DNA of 64,000 nucleotides from Photorhabdus sp. CRCIA-P01 (GTDB lineage Bacteria > Pseudomonadota > Gammaproteobacteria > Enterobacterales > Enterobacteriaceae): NCBI RefSeq assembly GCF_003545805.1, contig NZ_NMQR01000007.1, positions 1 to 64,000 on the forward strand, written 5' to 3'. A model generated the notes under the pieces. The model did no database searches. It saw only the letters and a list, made by a program, of their open reading frames with translations, and was not told the DNA's origin. The stretch's first letter is position 1; the number at the start of each line of letters is the position of its first letter. The position numbers and the translations under genes were made by a program. Positions 27,885-36,560 of this stretch are shown piece after piece.

Positions 27885-28394
27885 ATGAAAAAGAATTTTA
27901 TTTTGGCTTCTTTAGTGACAATATTAGGGATTTTTAGCAGTTTCAGTGCGTTATCTTATGATGGAAAAATTCAATTTAGAGGCACAATTCTTGCTAATGG
28001 CTGCACCATTAGTAGTGGTAGTAGCGGAATTCAAGAAGTTAATTTTGGTAAAATACCAAAAGAAAGATTTAAGGGCACAGCAGGAACAATAGTTTCCTCT
28101 CAACCATTTACAATTGATTTAACTAATTGCCCCGGTTCAACTATAGGTATCAGGTTTTTGGGAAATGTAGATTCTAATGATAATACTTTATATTCTAGCA
28201 AAATTTCTGGGATTGGTATTGAACTGACTAAAAATGGAGGAGAAAAAATAAACTCCAACGCAGAAGTATCTGGTTATCCAATTACAACAAGAAATGCCCG
28301 TATCCCTCTTATAGCAAATTTAAAATCAACCAATGCTACAGTAGGTGATGGTGCTATTAATTCAGACGTAAACTTCACACTTATATACCCCTAA
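27885..28394 (+). CDS. Fimbrial major subunit, operon 1
   Basis: 169 residues. Signal peptide MKKNFILASLVTILGIFSSF, cleaved around ALS/YDG. The mature protein has the type-1 pilin plan: FRGTILANGCTI with the first Cys, VNFGKIPKERF, the second Cys in DLTNCPGSTIGIRF (conserved disulfide), and a C-terminal beta-strand ending FTLIYP with the penultimate Tyr used in donor-strand exchange. Secreted to the periplasm by Sec and assembled by the chaperone and usher encoded downstream. It is a close paralogue of the subunit at 35982. Confidence 0.93.
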   Translation: MKKNFILASLVTILGIFSSFSALSYDGKIQFRGTILANGCTISSGSSGIQEVNFGKIPKERFKGTAGTIVSSQPFTIDLTNCPGSTIGIRFLGNVDSNDNTLYSSKISGIGIELTKNGGEKINSNAEVSGYPITTRNARIPLIANLKSTNATVGDGAINSDVNFTLIYP

Positions 28395-28460
28395 AACCAA
28401 ATAAATACTTTATTAAAGCTAACTTATAACAAAATATCATTTATAACTAAAGGAGTAAAA

Positions 28461-29129
28461 ATGCTTCGCTTTATTACTCCCTTTTTGCTTGTCTTTTTTA
28501 TAGGACAAGTACAAGCAGGGATTACTTTAGGCGGCACTCGCCTAATCTATAATGGCTCACAAAAAGAAGCCACGATTTCTATCACTAACTCGGATACAGA
28601 AAGACCTTATCTTGTACAGTCGTGGGTAGATAATATCGATAACAGTCAAAACAAAGTACCGTTCGTTATTACACCGCCATTGTTTAAGGTATCGAAAGAG
28701 AGCGAGCACCAGATCCGTGTTTCATATATCGGCAATCACCTGCCAACAGATCAGGAATCAATATTTTTACTCAATGTCAATGCGATTCCGGCTGTTGAAA
28801 AAAATGACAATAGCAAGATGATCATAACGATAAAAAACATTATCAAACTGATTTATCGCCCGGCAGGGTTATCTGATAATGATGCGAATAATGCTATTAA
28901 TCGTTTGGAAGCATCAAGTAATGCCAATGGCGTTCAATTAACTAACCCTACGGCTTATTACATTAATCTTAATGAGATGAAAATTGACGGAACATTAATA
29001 CCTAGACCCGGATTTATTCCCCCTTTTAGTCATAAGGTATTTACAGCCCCAAATGGCATAAAAAGCGTGATTCTGACCGCTATCAATGATTACGGTGGCA
29101 CAACAGAAGAGCGCCGGTTTAATTTCTGA
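28461..29129 (+). CDS. Periplasmic fimbrial chaperone (PapD family), operon 1
   Basis: 222 residues with a signal peptide (MLRFITPFLLVFFIGQVQAG) and two immunoglobulin-like domains. Landmarks are GGTRLIYNGSQKEATISITN with the subunit-binding Arg, PFVITPPLFKVSKESEHQIR, and IKLIYRPAGL between domains. AAAGGAG precedes the ATG. It is about 95% the same as the chaperone at 36561 by eye. It would fold pilin subunits by donor-strand complementation and hand them to the usher. Confidence 0.94.
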   Translation: MLRFITPFLLVFFIGQVQAGITLGGTRLIYNGSQKEATISITNSDTERPYLVQSWVDNIDNSQNKVPFVITPPLFKVSKESEHQIRVSYIGNHLPTDQESIFLLNVNAIPAVEKNDNSKMIITIKNIIKLIYRPAGLSDNDANNAINRLEASSNANGVQLTNPTAYYINLNEMKIDGTLIPRPGFIPPFSHKVFTAPNGIKSVILTAINDYGGTTEERRFNF

Positions 29130-29152
29130 TAATATTATCTGATGAGTGTATT

Positions 29153-31633
29153 GTGAAAAGAACAATTAGCTTTGCTTTAATGATTTGTTGTTTATCGTTG
29201 CCAGCATATGCAGATCTGTATTTCGATATCAATGCATTACAATTATCAGACGAAGACAGAGAAAATATTAATCTGGAGAGTCTGGCAAAAACAGATTCTC
29301 ATATTCCTGGGGTCTATAAAGTCAATGTTATCGTCAATAAAAAGGATATTGGCATTAAAAGCTTATCCTTTATTGACTGTGGTGAGAAACTTTGCCCTGA
29401 GTTATCTATCAGTTTACTGAAAGAAATCGGGGTAAAAACAGCAAGCTTCCCTGAATTAGCCTCACTTGCTGAACAAGAAATCATTTCTCAACCAGAAAAA
29501 TATATCCAACATGCATCAGCAGAACTGGATTTAAGCCAGCTTACTTTGACCCTGAATTTTCCTCAGGCTGCCATGCAATCACAAATCAGGGGAGATATCT
29601 CTCCTGATCAATGGGATGATGGTTTGCCGATGTTTTTCACCAACTATCATCTGACAGGAATGCAATCCTGGAATAAAAATCAACGTGAACAGAATCAATA
29701 TCTGAACTTACGTAGTGGCTTTAATTTAGGTCCGTGGCGAATTCGCCATAATAGTTACTACAACCATACGGGTACAACATCTGAATGGAAATCGCTTAAA
29801 GCCTATGCTGAACGGGATATTCGTCCATTAAAATCCCGTCTGGTATTAGGTGAAACATCAACCGACAGTATGGTATTCGATAGTTTCACTTTTAATGGCG
29901 TTAAATTGATGTCTGATAGCCAAATGTTGCCAGATAGCCAGCAAGGGTTTGCACCTGTTGTCCACGGTATCGCCATGACGCACGCAAGGATAGAAGTCCA
30001 TCAGAAAGATAATCTTATTTATCAAACTTTTGTTCCACCGGGCGCCTTTGAAATTACCGATATTTATCCCAGTAACCTGAACGGTGATCTGGAAATATCC
30101 ATTTATGAAGAAAATGGTAAAGTCAGAAAATTTACTCAACCCTTTGCCGCTTCGCCATTAATGATCCGTACCGGCCAAATGAAATATTTTGCCAATATCG
30201 GTAAATTCAATGGTGGCAAACAAGCCAGTAAAAAAAGATTTATCCAGACAGAAGCTATTTACGGGTTATGGGATAGCACCACCATTTATGGTGGAATCAT
30301 TGTCTCTTCTGACTATCAAAGTCATGCATTAGGTCTGGGCCATAATCTGGGAAAATTTGGCGCGGTATCAATTGATGTTACCAATGCAGCAACCCATTTC
30401 CCAAACAGAGAAAAGAAAACCGGGCAATCTTATCAGATACGCTACAGTAAAGGTTTTACTGAAACCAATACAACGGTGACATTAGCGGGTTATCGCTACA
30501 ATACCAATGGTTATTACAGCTTTAGCGATGCCAATAATAACGACCAATTTACTGATAATAACAGAAATAGCGCACCTAAAAACCGGATGCAAATAACGAT
30601 GGGCCAAAGCTTAGGACAATATGGTAGTCTTTCATTATCTGCCTGGCAACAAGATTACTGGCAAGATAAAGCCAGTAAGAATCAGTCATATTCCATGTCC
30701 TATAACACCAATATTCATGATATCTCTTTGTCATTGAGCTACAATTACCATCGTAATCGTTCAGGAATCAACAACGATCAAGTTTTTTCATTCAATATCA
30801 GTGTTCCTCTAGATAAATGGCTGCCATCAGATAATCACAGTGCATCGGTAGATTATGATACCTCTTATCACACCAACGGTAACAGCCAGCATTCAATGAC
30901 ATTATCCGGCTCTTTACTGGAACAACAAAATCTGAACTATATGATTTCTCAAGATTACAGCTACGAAAAATCAGAGAAAGAAAAAGAATCAGGTAATGCC
31001 GCCAGCCTATATTACAGAGGCTCATACGGTTCAATGAATATAGGTTACACCACTGATCATAGAAAAAATCAGCGGGTTAATTATGGATTAGAGGGAGCGA
31101 TTATTGCCCATCCCTATGGCGTTACCCTAGCGCAGAATATTAGCGAAAGCGGCGCTAGTGCCTTAATTCGAGCCCCTGGGGCAACCCATGCCAAGGTACT
31201 GAATAATACGTCCATAAGTACAGATTGGCGGGGATATACCGTTGTGCCTTATATATCGCAATATCGAGAAAATATGTTATCTCTTGACACCAATACATTC
31301 AGTGATGACGTAGATATTGATAATCCAACCACTAAGGTCATTCCAACCAAAGGCGCATTGGTATTGGCGGATTATTCTATTCGTGTTGGTCATCGAGTAT
31401 TTTTAACTTTACAACATCACGGTAAGAAGCTCCCATTCGGTACAATAATCACGGGCCCAAATGGTGTTAATGGTATGGTGAATGAAAGGGGAGAAGTTTT
31501 CCTGAGTGGTGTGAGTGACACAGCAAAATTAATGGCTGATTTAGGCGATAAACAAAGCTGTCATATTCAATTCGATAGTAAATTATATCAAAAAATTAAT
31601 GGTATTATTTTGACTTCATTACGTTGTCAGTGA
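29153..31633 (+). CDS. Outer-membrane fimbrial usher (PapC/FimD family), operon 1
   Basis: 826 residues starting at a GTG, as in the paralogue at 37253. A signal peptide (ISFALMICCLSLPAYA) precedes the N-terminal domain (DLYFDINALQLSDEDRENIN). The beta-barrel follows (RIRHNSYYNHTGTTSEWKSL, RLVLGETSTDSMVFDSFTFN), then the plug (FVPPGAFEITDIYPS), and C-terminal domains with IITGPNGVNGMV and a terminal Cys pair. It is intact throughout. The 3' end of this gene type also appears as a fossil at 32805-32952. Confidence 0.95.
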   Translation: MKRTISFALMICCLSLPAYADLYFDINALQLSDEDRENINLESLAKTDSHIPGVYKVNVIVNKKDIGIKSLSFIDCGEKLCPELSISLLKEIGVKTASFPELASLAEQEIISQPEKYIQHASAELDLSQLTLTLNFPQAAMQSQIRGDISPDQWDDGLPMFFTNYHLTGMQSWNKNQREQNQYLNLRSGFNLGPWRIRHNSYYNHTGTTSEWKSLKAYAERDIRPLKSRLVLGETSTDSMVFDSFTFNGVKLMSDSQMLPDSQQGFAPVVHGIAMTHARIEVHQKDNLIYQTFVPPGAFEITDIYPSNLNGDLEISIYEENGKVRKFTQPFAASPLMIRTGQMKYFANIGKFNGGKQASKKRFIQTEAIYGLWDSTTIYGGIIVSSDYQSHALGLGHNLGKFGAVSIDVTNAATHFPNREKKTGQSYQIRYSKGFTETNTTVTLAGYRYNTNGYYSFSDANNNDQFTDNNRNSAPKNRMQITMGQSLGQYGSLSLSAWQQDYWQDKASKNQSYSMSYNTNIHDISLSLSYNYHRNRSGINNDQVFSFNISVPLDKWLPSDNHSASVDYDTSYHTNGNSQHSMTLSGSLLEQQNLNYMISQDYSYEKSEKEKESGNAASLYYRGSYGSMNIGYTTDHRKNQRVNYGLEGAIIAHPYGVTLAQNISESGASALIRAPGATHAKVLNNTSISTDWRGYTVVPYISQYRENMLSLDTNTFSDDVDIDNPTTKVIPTKGALVLADYSIRVGHRVFLTLQHHGKKLPFGTIITGPNGVNGMVNERGEVFLSGVSDTAKLMADLGDKQSCHIQFDSKLYQKINGIILTSLRCQ

Positions 31634-31646
31634 TTAAAATAGTATT

Positions 31647-31774
31647 TATACCCTTCATCTTTCAAGCTGCTGCTTTGTTGGCTGCTTTCACTCACCCCAG
31701 TCACATCGTTATCTATGCTCCTGGGGATTCGTTCACTTGCCGCTTCGCTGCAACTCGAAATCTATTAGGTATAT
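31647..31774. repeat. ERIC element (127 bp imperfect palindrome)
   Basis: It starts TATACCCTTCATC, ends TTAGGTATA and contains CTCCTGGGGATTCGTTCAC and CACTCACCCCAGTCAC, the hallmark ERIC core sequences. It lies in the 152-bp gap between usher and adhesin of operon 1, where operon 2 has only a 29-bp gap. Transcribed, it would fold into a long hairpin within the operon mRNA. Confidence 0.9.
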
Positions 31775-31785
31775 CTAGGGAAAGT

Positions 31786-32754
31786 ATGAAAAATAAATTA
31801 ATTATATTAGCAACATTATTACTAACACTACTCAATATTACAAAATCAATTGCCTCATGTAAATTAAGCAATAAATTTAAAGCAATTGATTTAAATGTTG
31901 AGATAAATGAAATTATCAATGCAAACTATAACATTCGAAGACATATTACCATAGCTGAATACGGTCCTATGGAGCTGGCTAATAAAATAAATATTAAAGC
32001 CGATTCAACCATTGCTATCTGTGATAATAATGAAAATATCTCTTTTGAAACAACATTAGGTATAATAGGATTATCCAAAGAGAGTGATTGGATAAAAACA
32101 AGTGTAGATAATTTATATTTTTCCGTATCTTATGATGGAAATGGGAAGGGTAGCTCTCATGATGGCATCAATAGAAAAATAACTTTAAGAGATATCGGTA
32201 AAATAACAATTAATCTTATTCAGACAAATGATATCAAATCAGGCTCCACACTAAAAAAAGGTTTGATATTATCTTTATCAACAAGTGATGGTAAAAAATT
32301 AATAAATATCAAATATAATAAGGACAATATAATTGGCAGTCAAAGCTGTATGACATCCACACCCTATCAAGAAATAAAATTTGGAAGAATCAATACTTCT
32401 TCATTTAAAGGAAGAGGCTCTACTGCTGGTCGTAATAACTTTGATATTCTCATTCAATGTAAAGATAAAAATATTCCCACTATAAAGTTCACAGGAGAAA
32501 CAGTGAGCCCAAGTCTAAATAGCATTGTTAAACTACATCAATACAGCGAGGGAAAAACAGCCAGAGGTATTGGTGTTCAATTGTTACATAACAATAATCC
32601 TGTTTATATGGGTACATCTCTTACTATAACTGAATGGAGAGGTGAAAAAGATCTTTACTATTTACCGCTTACTGCCCACTATTACCAAATAGATGATAAA
32701 GTAACCGGTGGAAAAGCTAATGCATCAGTACAATTTACAATTGAATACAAATAG
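31786..32754 (+). CDS. Fimbrial tip adhesin-like protein, operon 1 (first)
   Basis: About 322 residues from the ATG at 31786, which has AGGGA upstream and begins a proper signal peptide (MKNKLIILATLLLTLLNITK). A TTG at 31624 in the same frame would read through the ERIC element and is rejected. The protein has the two-domain adhesin plan: an N-terminal receptor-binding domain with its own Cys residues, and a C-terminal pilin domain (SCMTSTPYQEIKFGRINTSS, TAGRNNFDILIQC, VQFTIEYK). The C-terminal half is similar to those at 33016 and 39763. The N-terminal half is far more divergent, so it may bind a different receptor. Confidence 0.85.
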   Translation: MKNKLIILATLLLTLLNITKSIASCKLSNKFKAIDLNVEINEIINANYNIRRHITIAEYGPMELANKINIKADSTIAICDNNENISFETTLGIIGLSKESDWIKTSVDNLYFSVSYDGNGKGSSHDGINRKITLRDIGKITINLIQTNDIKSGSTLKKGLILSLSTSDGKKLINIKYNKDNIIGSQSCMTSTPYQEIKFGRINTSSFKGRGSTAGRNNFDILIQCKDKNIPTIKFTGETVSPSLNSIVKLHQYSEGKTARGIGVQLLHNNNPVYMGTSLTITEWRGEKDLYYLPLTAHYYQIDDKVTGGKANASVQFTIEYK

Positions 32755-32804
32755 CTTTACAAGTCATCTAATTTAACTTAAAGTATTAACATCACATTAA
32801 CATG

Positions 32805-32952
32805 AGAAAGAAGAGAAATTTTCCTCCGTGATGTTAATAATACAGCAGAATTAAAACCTGATTTAGACGATAAATAAATCTGCCATATTAATCTCACTAA
32901 TAAATTATACCCAAAAAATAATGGCACTATTCTCGCTTCATTATGTTATTAA
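32805..32952 (+). pseudogene. Fossil of an usher gene 3' end
   Basis: The sequence can be translated REIFLRDVNNTAELKPDLDD, stop, ICHINLTNKLYPKNNGTILA, SLCY, stop. This matches the last 45 or so residues of the ushers at 31633 and 39733 (GEVFLSGVSDTAKLMADLGD and onward) position by position, with scattered changes and an in-frame stop. The DNA after it also matches the usher-adhesin junction of operon 2. It shows that the adhesin at 33016 once followed its own usher. Confidence 0.85.
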
Positions 32953-33015
32953 TAAATGGTGTTATTAGTAAATTGCATTGTCAGTAATTAAGAATAAATC
33001 TCAACAGGTATAGAT

Positions 33016-34026
33016 ATGAAATCTTATTCACGGTTATTAATTTCTGCTGTTTTACTGTTTAATATCAACAAAATACATGCTACTTGTATCTCAGAATCCA
33101 CAACGAGTAACGGCACTGTCTATTTTGATTTAAATTCACTTAAATTAAACTTAAATACATCAGACACTAAAAGTATTCATGTCGCCAGATTCAGTGCTGA
33201 ACAATTAGCTAGCAGTATGGGGCTCAATATAAATGACCCTATTTTTTCATGTGATGACAACGGATATTTTGTTTTTGGTGAAAGTGTTTATCTTGGCATG
33301 TCAGGTAATACAGAGCATGGGACAGGAAAATTAACAACAGGCATAGAGAATCTCTATTTATATTTCGTTGCTCATACTGGGAATCTAAATAATATTAAAT
33401 ATCCCACAGCGGATGGCAGAAGTTATATATATTATCCTCCAGAGAAGAAAAAAATCACCTGGAAAGATATCGGTGATATTGATGTTTATCTCTATAAAGA
33501 AGGTGAAATTAAATCGGGTAAATCATTGCATGCTGGAATAATTTCCATATTACAAACATCGAACGGCATCCGCCTATTAACAATAAGAAACAAAACAAGA
33601 TATCATGTTACTGCTCAAGGTTGCATGGCTCTATCTGGCGATCAAACCGTTAAATTTCATGATGTTTATAGTTCTTCGTTTAAAGGAAAAGGCACAACTG
33701 CTGGTCATGCTGATTTTAATATCGGCATTGAATGTACAGAAAAAATCAAACCTACAATTACATTTTCAGCAAGAACAATCAATGGCACGCCGGAGAGTAT
33801 TATTCAATTAGACAGAGCTAATGCACCAAATACAGCAAAAGGGGTTGGTGTACAAATCTTATATATGGGAACTCCCATTCCTATTGGAAAACCATTTGTT
33901 GTAGGTTATTCTGACAGAAATTCTCGTTATAATTTACCTTTCACTGCCCGCTATTACCAAACCGATGATCGAATAACAGGTGGAAAAGCTAATGCAATAG
34001 CACATTTTACCGTTCAATATGAGTAA
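33016..34026 (+). CDS. Fimbrial tip adhesin-like protein, operon 1 (second)
   Basis: 336 residues with signal peptide MKSYSRLLISAVLLFNINKI. The N-terminal domain (VYFDLNSLKLNLNTSDTKSI, EQLASSMGLNINDPIFSCDD) is clearly homologous to that of the adhesin at 39763. The C-terminal pilin domain includes GCMALSGDQTVKFHDVYSSS and ends AHFTVQYE. It lies behind the usher fossil rather than a working usher and would depend on read-through from the upstream operon or its own promoter. It is uninterrupted and appears functional. Confidence 0.85.
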   Translation: MKSYSRLLISAVLLFNINKIHATCISESTTSNGTVYFDLNSLKLNLNTSDTKSIHVARFSAEQLASSMGLNINDPIFSCDDNGYFVFGESVYLGMSGNTEHGTGKLTTGIENLYLYFVAHTGNLNNIKYPTADGRSYIYYPPEKKKITWKDIGDIDVYLYKEGEIKSGKSLHAGIISILQTSNGIRLLTIRNKTRYHVTAQGCMALSGDQTVKFHDVYSSSFKGKGTTAGHADFNIGIECTEKIKPTITFSARTINGTPESIIQLDRANAPNTAKGVGVQILYMGTPIPIGKPFVVGYSDRNSRYNLPFTARYYQTDDRITGGKANAIAHFTVQYE

Positions 34027-34108
34027 TATTAAGTATAAACTGGACAGTATTTAGTAGATGCACATAATAAGCTAACCACCATAACCACTATGATACAAAT
34101 GCATATCG

Positions 34109-34335
34109 TTAACCCGGAAGTAAACATGTTCGTATTCCCTTAAATAATTCATTCGATGTTTTCCCACCCCGTGTTTTTCGGGGGCAATTATTTAATCGGT
34201 TTACCACAGATTTTATTTTCTGATCAAAGATTTCATTAAAATCGGTTCCCTTCGGAAAGTATTGTCTAGTTAACCCATTGATATTCTCATTGCTCCCTCT
34301 TTACCAAGGCGAGTAAAGGAGGAAAAGCCAATTTA
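34109..34335 (-). pseudogene. IS30-family transposase, C-terminal relic
   Basis: On the minus strand: GSNENINGLTRQYFPKGTDF, then VVNRLNNCPRKTRGGKTSNE, ending at a stop at 34109. This is the C-terminal end of the IS30 DDE domain. Upstream the W-E-R-G motif has a stop codon (TGG TAA AGA GGG), and the rest is missing. A second relic of the same family lies at 56395-56625. Confidence 0.85.
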
Positions 34336-34340
34336 TGTTT

Positions 34341-34665
34341 CTAATTTTTTTGAGTGATGCCCTGTCGGACCAGTTCAATCATCGGCTGATTAAGCTGGCT
34401 AAATGAAACACGTTCATTGTTAAGAAAACGCCAGATGGCCTGAGCGGTGGCAAAGGTGGTCTTCTAGGCACTAGCAATATCTTTAATCGCCGGCGCCAGG
34501 GAAGCCGCAGGAGTCATAGGTTGTTTAACCAAAGATTGATATCGACGATTGAGTCAGGCATCGAACTCGGCGATGGAAAAATTGAATGCATACTGAATAT
34601 CAATACCATTTTTGACGAAAATTGCGTAGATACCTATAGGTAAGAGTCGGGGAGGACGTTCCACT
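34341..34665 (-). pseudogene. IS4-like transposase relic (N-terminal part)
   Basis: Minus-strand fragments read MTPAASLAPAIKDIASA, stop, KTTFATAQAIWRFLNNERVS, then FSQLNQPMIELVRQGITQ. The pattern, with TAQAIWRFLNNERV, resembles the N-terminal domain of IS4-type transposases. In-frame stops and lack of the DDE domain show it is dead. The exact IS group is not certain. Confidence 0.6.
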
Positions 34666-34677
34666 AAAATTCATTTA

Positions 34678-34987
34678 ACTGTAAACAGTTACGGTTTGTC
34701 TGTGCATGTTGAGCTATCCGGTCGTCAAGCTCATGACATTGTTCATGCGGAAAGTTTGGTAGAAGCAATCACCTTCATCGGATTTTGTATCACTGACAAA
34801 GGTTACAATAGCAATACTTTCAGAAATTGCGTTGAAAAACAAGGCTCGACAGCCGTCATTTCTTGACGAAAAAATAGCCAAAGATTGATAACTATTTATC
34901 TCGTTGCCAGGATTAAACATTTTCGTGCTATAGCACCAAGATACGATAAATTGGCACGAAATTACGCCAATAATTTCTTCACTTAAT
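34678..34987 (+). pseudogene. IS5-family transposase, C-terminal relic
   Basis: The plus strand reads YGLSVHVELSGRQAHDIVHA, then FCITDKGYNSNTFRNCVEKQ, a stop after TAVIS, and RIKHFRAIAPRYDKLARNYA. These are the DKGYDS and HFRRIATRYDKLARN blocks of IS5-type transposases. The fragment lacks the N-terminal half and has an internal stop and deletion. Confidence 0.85.
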
Positions 34988-35438
34988 CAACCAAATTAAT
35001 TAATTCATTTGATATTATAACCCAATGAAATAAAAAGAAATTTCAGTTGATCGCAAAAAAACACCATCTTTTTTTCACCTAACTTATTGAAAAAGATCAT
35101 TTTTTGGTTAATACTATTTTCTATCGAGTGGAATTCCCCTACAGCAAGAAAGAAAAATGGAGTCCTAAAGCAGAACCAATTTTAAGCTCTCAAGAAGAAA
35201 TCGTTGCTATCAAATTGCAAACAATGATAGCGTTTTACCTGTATTGAAACATAGTGTTAGATAAGTAGCATTAGATGATAACATTAGGTTTGTTCAATCA
35301 GAATATTGGTTTTCTTTACTGCAAGGCACTAGTGTGCCATGCTTGGTTATGGTGATTGATTTTCATCAACATAGCTAATCTATTGGCGGTTCCTTATTCA
35401 ACAAACATAAATAGTGAAGATAAATTTATAATACAAGA

Positions 35439-35590
35439 GTGGACATCCTCCCCGCCTTATGGCTACGCCAACTGCTATGCGGTAACGGCGGGCATCCACT
35501 TAACGTCAAAAAACTAGGAGTGTTTAGCGTCGAGTTTGCACACTCCGATAACCGCTTATCCCCTACCTGAAGTAAGGGGGCTGTGCTCAG
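35439..35590 (-). mobile_element. Structured palindromic insert, IS200/IS605-end-like
   Basis: Three successive hairpins occupy this stretch. The first is GTGGA (35439) / TCCAC (35495) with an inner CCCGCC (35451) / GGCGGG (35487). The second is GGAGTGT (35517) / ACACTCC (35540), and the third is CCCCT / AGGGG near 35560-35578. It is GC-richer than its surroundings and absent from the paralogous leader of operon 1. On the minus strand it ends AAGGCGGGGAGGATGTCC, reminiscent of right ends of IS200/IS605 elements, where omega RNA is encoded. No tnpA or tnpB gene accompanies it. Assignment is tentative. Confidence 0.45.
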
Positions 35591-35666
35591 TGTTATTTGA
35601 TCATTAACAACACGAATCTATTTATAACAATAGATGGTGTTTTAGAGAATAAAAAACAGTTCTTTT

Positions 35667-35734
35667 CTGTTTTTCTGTTTTTCTGTTTTTCTGTTTTTCT
35701 GTTTTTCTGTTTTTCTGTTTTTCTGTTTTTCTGT
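35667..35734 (+). repeat. Octanucleotide tandem repeat, (CTGTTTTT)8
   Basis: Eight perfect, contiguous copies of CTGTTTTT from 35667 to 35730, followed by a partial copy CTGT. They lie 248-315 bp upstream of the pilin start codon at 35982. The paralogous site in operon 1 has a single TTCTTTTCTATAAAG instead. Perfect short repeats of this kind change copy number by slipped-strand mispairing, so this is a candidate phase-variation element in the fimbrial leader. Confidence 0.95.
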
Positions 35735-35981
35735 AAAGAAATTAACATTAAAAATTATTATTGATAATAATATTAATGGGAAAACTATAACATGGTGAGG
35801 AATAATGACTAAATCAGGGTAAAATAAAGATATTGGTAAAAAATGCTATTGCATTATATACCATCGGTAAAAATGACTTCAATGATATTATCAACCATTA
35901 AATTAGAATGATGGTTAGATATATGTCTTCATTGTACACACAGGACCAAAACACATATTTATTAATATGAGGTATTTTAAA

Positions 35982-36497
35982 ATGAAAAAGAATCTTATTT
36001 TAGCTTCTTTAGTGACGGTATTAGGGATTGCTAGTAGTTTCAGTGCATTATCTTATGATGGGACAATTAAATTCAAAGGTACTATTCTTGAGAACGGCTG
36101 CACCGTTGCCAGTACTGATGCTAAAGGAATTCAAGAAATTAATTTTGGTAAAATACTAAAACAAAAATTTAAGAATGAAAAAGGAAGCATAGCTGCTGTA
36201 AAACCATTTTCTATTGCTTTAAAGAATTGTCCAGAATCAAGTGTAGCTATCCAATTTTCTGGCACCCAAGACCCCGATGATTCTACTTTGTACAAGTCAC
36301 CAGTTTCTGGCGTTGGTATTCTACTGGCTAAAGATGATGGAACCAAAATAAATGCTAATACATCAGTCAATGGGTACAAAACTAATAACAATAAGGATCT
36401 CAATATCCCTCTTATAGCAAAATTACAATCAACCAAGGCTAAAGTAGGTGCTGGTGATATTAATTCAGAAGTAAACTTCACACTTATATACCAATAA
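35982..36497 (+). CDS. Fimbrial major subunit, operon 2
   Basis: 171 residues from the ATG at 35982, chosen because GAGG sits about 10 bases upstream and the signal peptide (MKKNLILASLVTVLGIASSF) then matches the paralogue at 27885. An ATG at 35967 would add five residues. Pilin features are FKGTILENGCTV, INFGKILKQKF, KNCPESSVAIQF and the C-terminal FTLIYQ. The mature region is notably more diverged from its paralogue than the chaperone and usher are, as expected for a surface-exposed antigen. Confidence 0.93.
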   Translation: MKKNLILASLVTVLGIASSFSALSYDGTIKFKGTILENGCTVASTDAKGIQEINFGKILKQKFKNEKGSIAAVKPFSIALKNCPESSVAIQFSGTQDPDDSTLYKSPVSGVGILLAKDDGTKINANTSVNGYKTNNNKDLNIPLIAKLQSTKAKVGAGDINSEVNFTLIYQ

Positions 36498-36560
36498 AAC
36501 CAGCTAAGTACTTTATTAAAGCTAACTTAACAAAGTATCATTTATACTAAAGGAGTAAGA

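Larger units (their letters stand above)
34988..35981 (+). repeat. Leader of fimbrial operon 2, paralogous to 27005-27884
   Basis: About 1 kb without genes, similar to the leader of operon 1 at both ends: AATGAAATAAAAAGAAATTT at about 35024, TTGAAAAAGATCATTTTTTG at about 35091, and matching sequence just before the pilin start. In the middle it carries two additions absent from copy 1: a structured insert (35439-35590) and an octanucleotide tandem array (35667-35734). It presumably contains the operon 2 promoter. Confidence 0.7.

Noticed and set aside
31624-31785. TTG start that would extend the operon 1 adhesin upstream
   Set aside because: It would translate an ERIC element, while the ATG at 31786 begins a normal signal peptide with a ribosome binding site.
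35667-35734. Octamer array as a small CRISPR
   Set aside because: The units are contiguous with no spacers and only 8 bases long; this is a simple tandem repeat.
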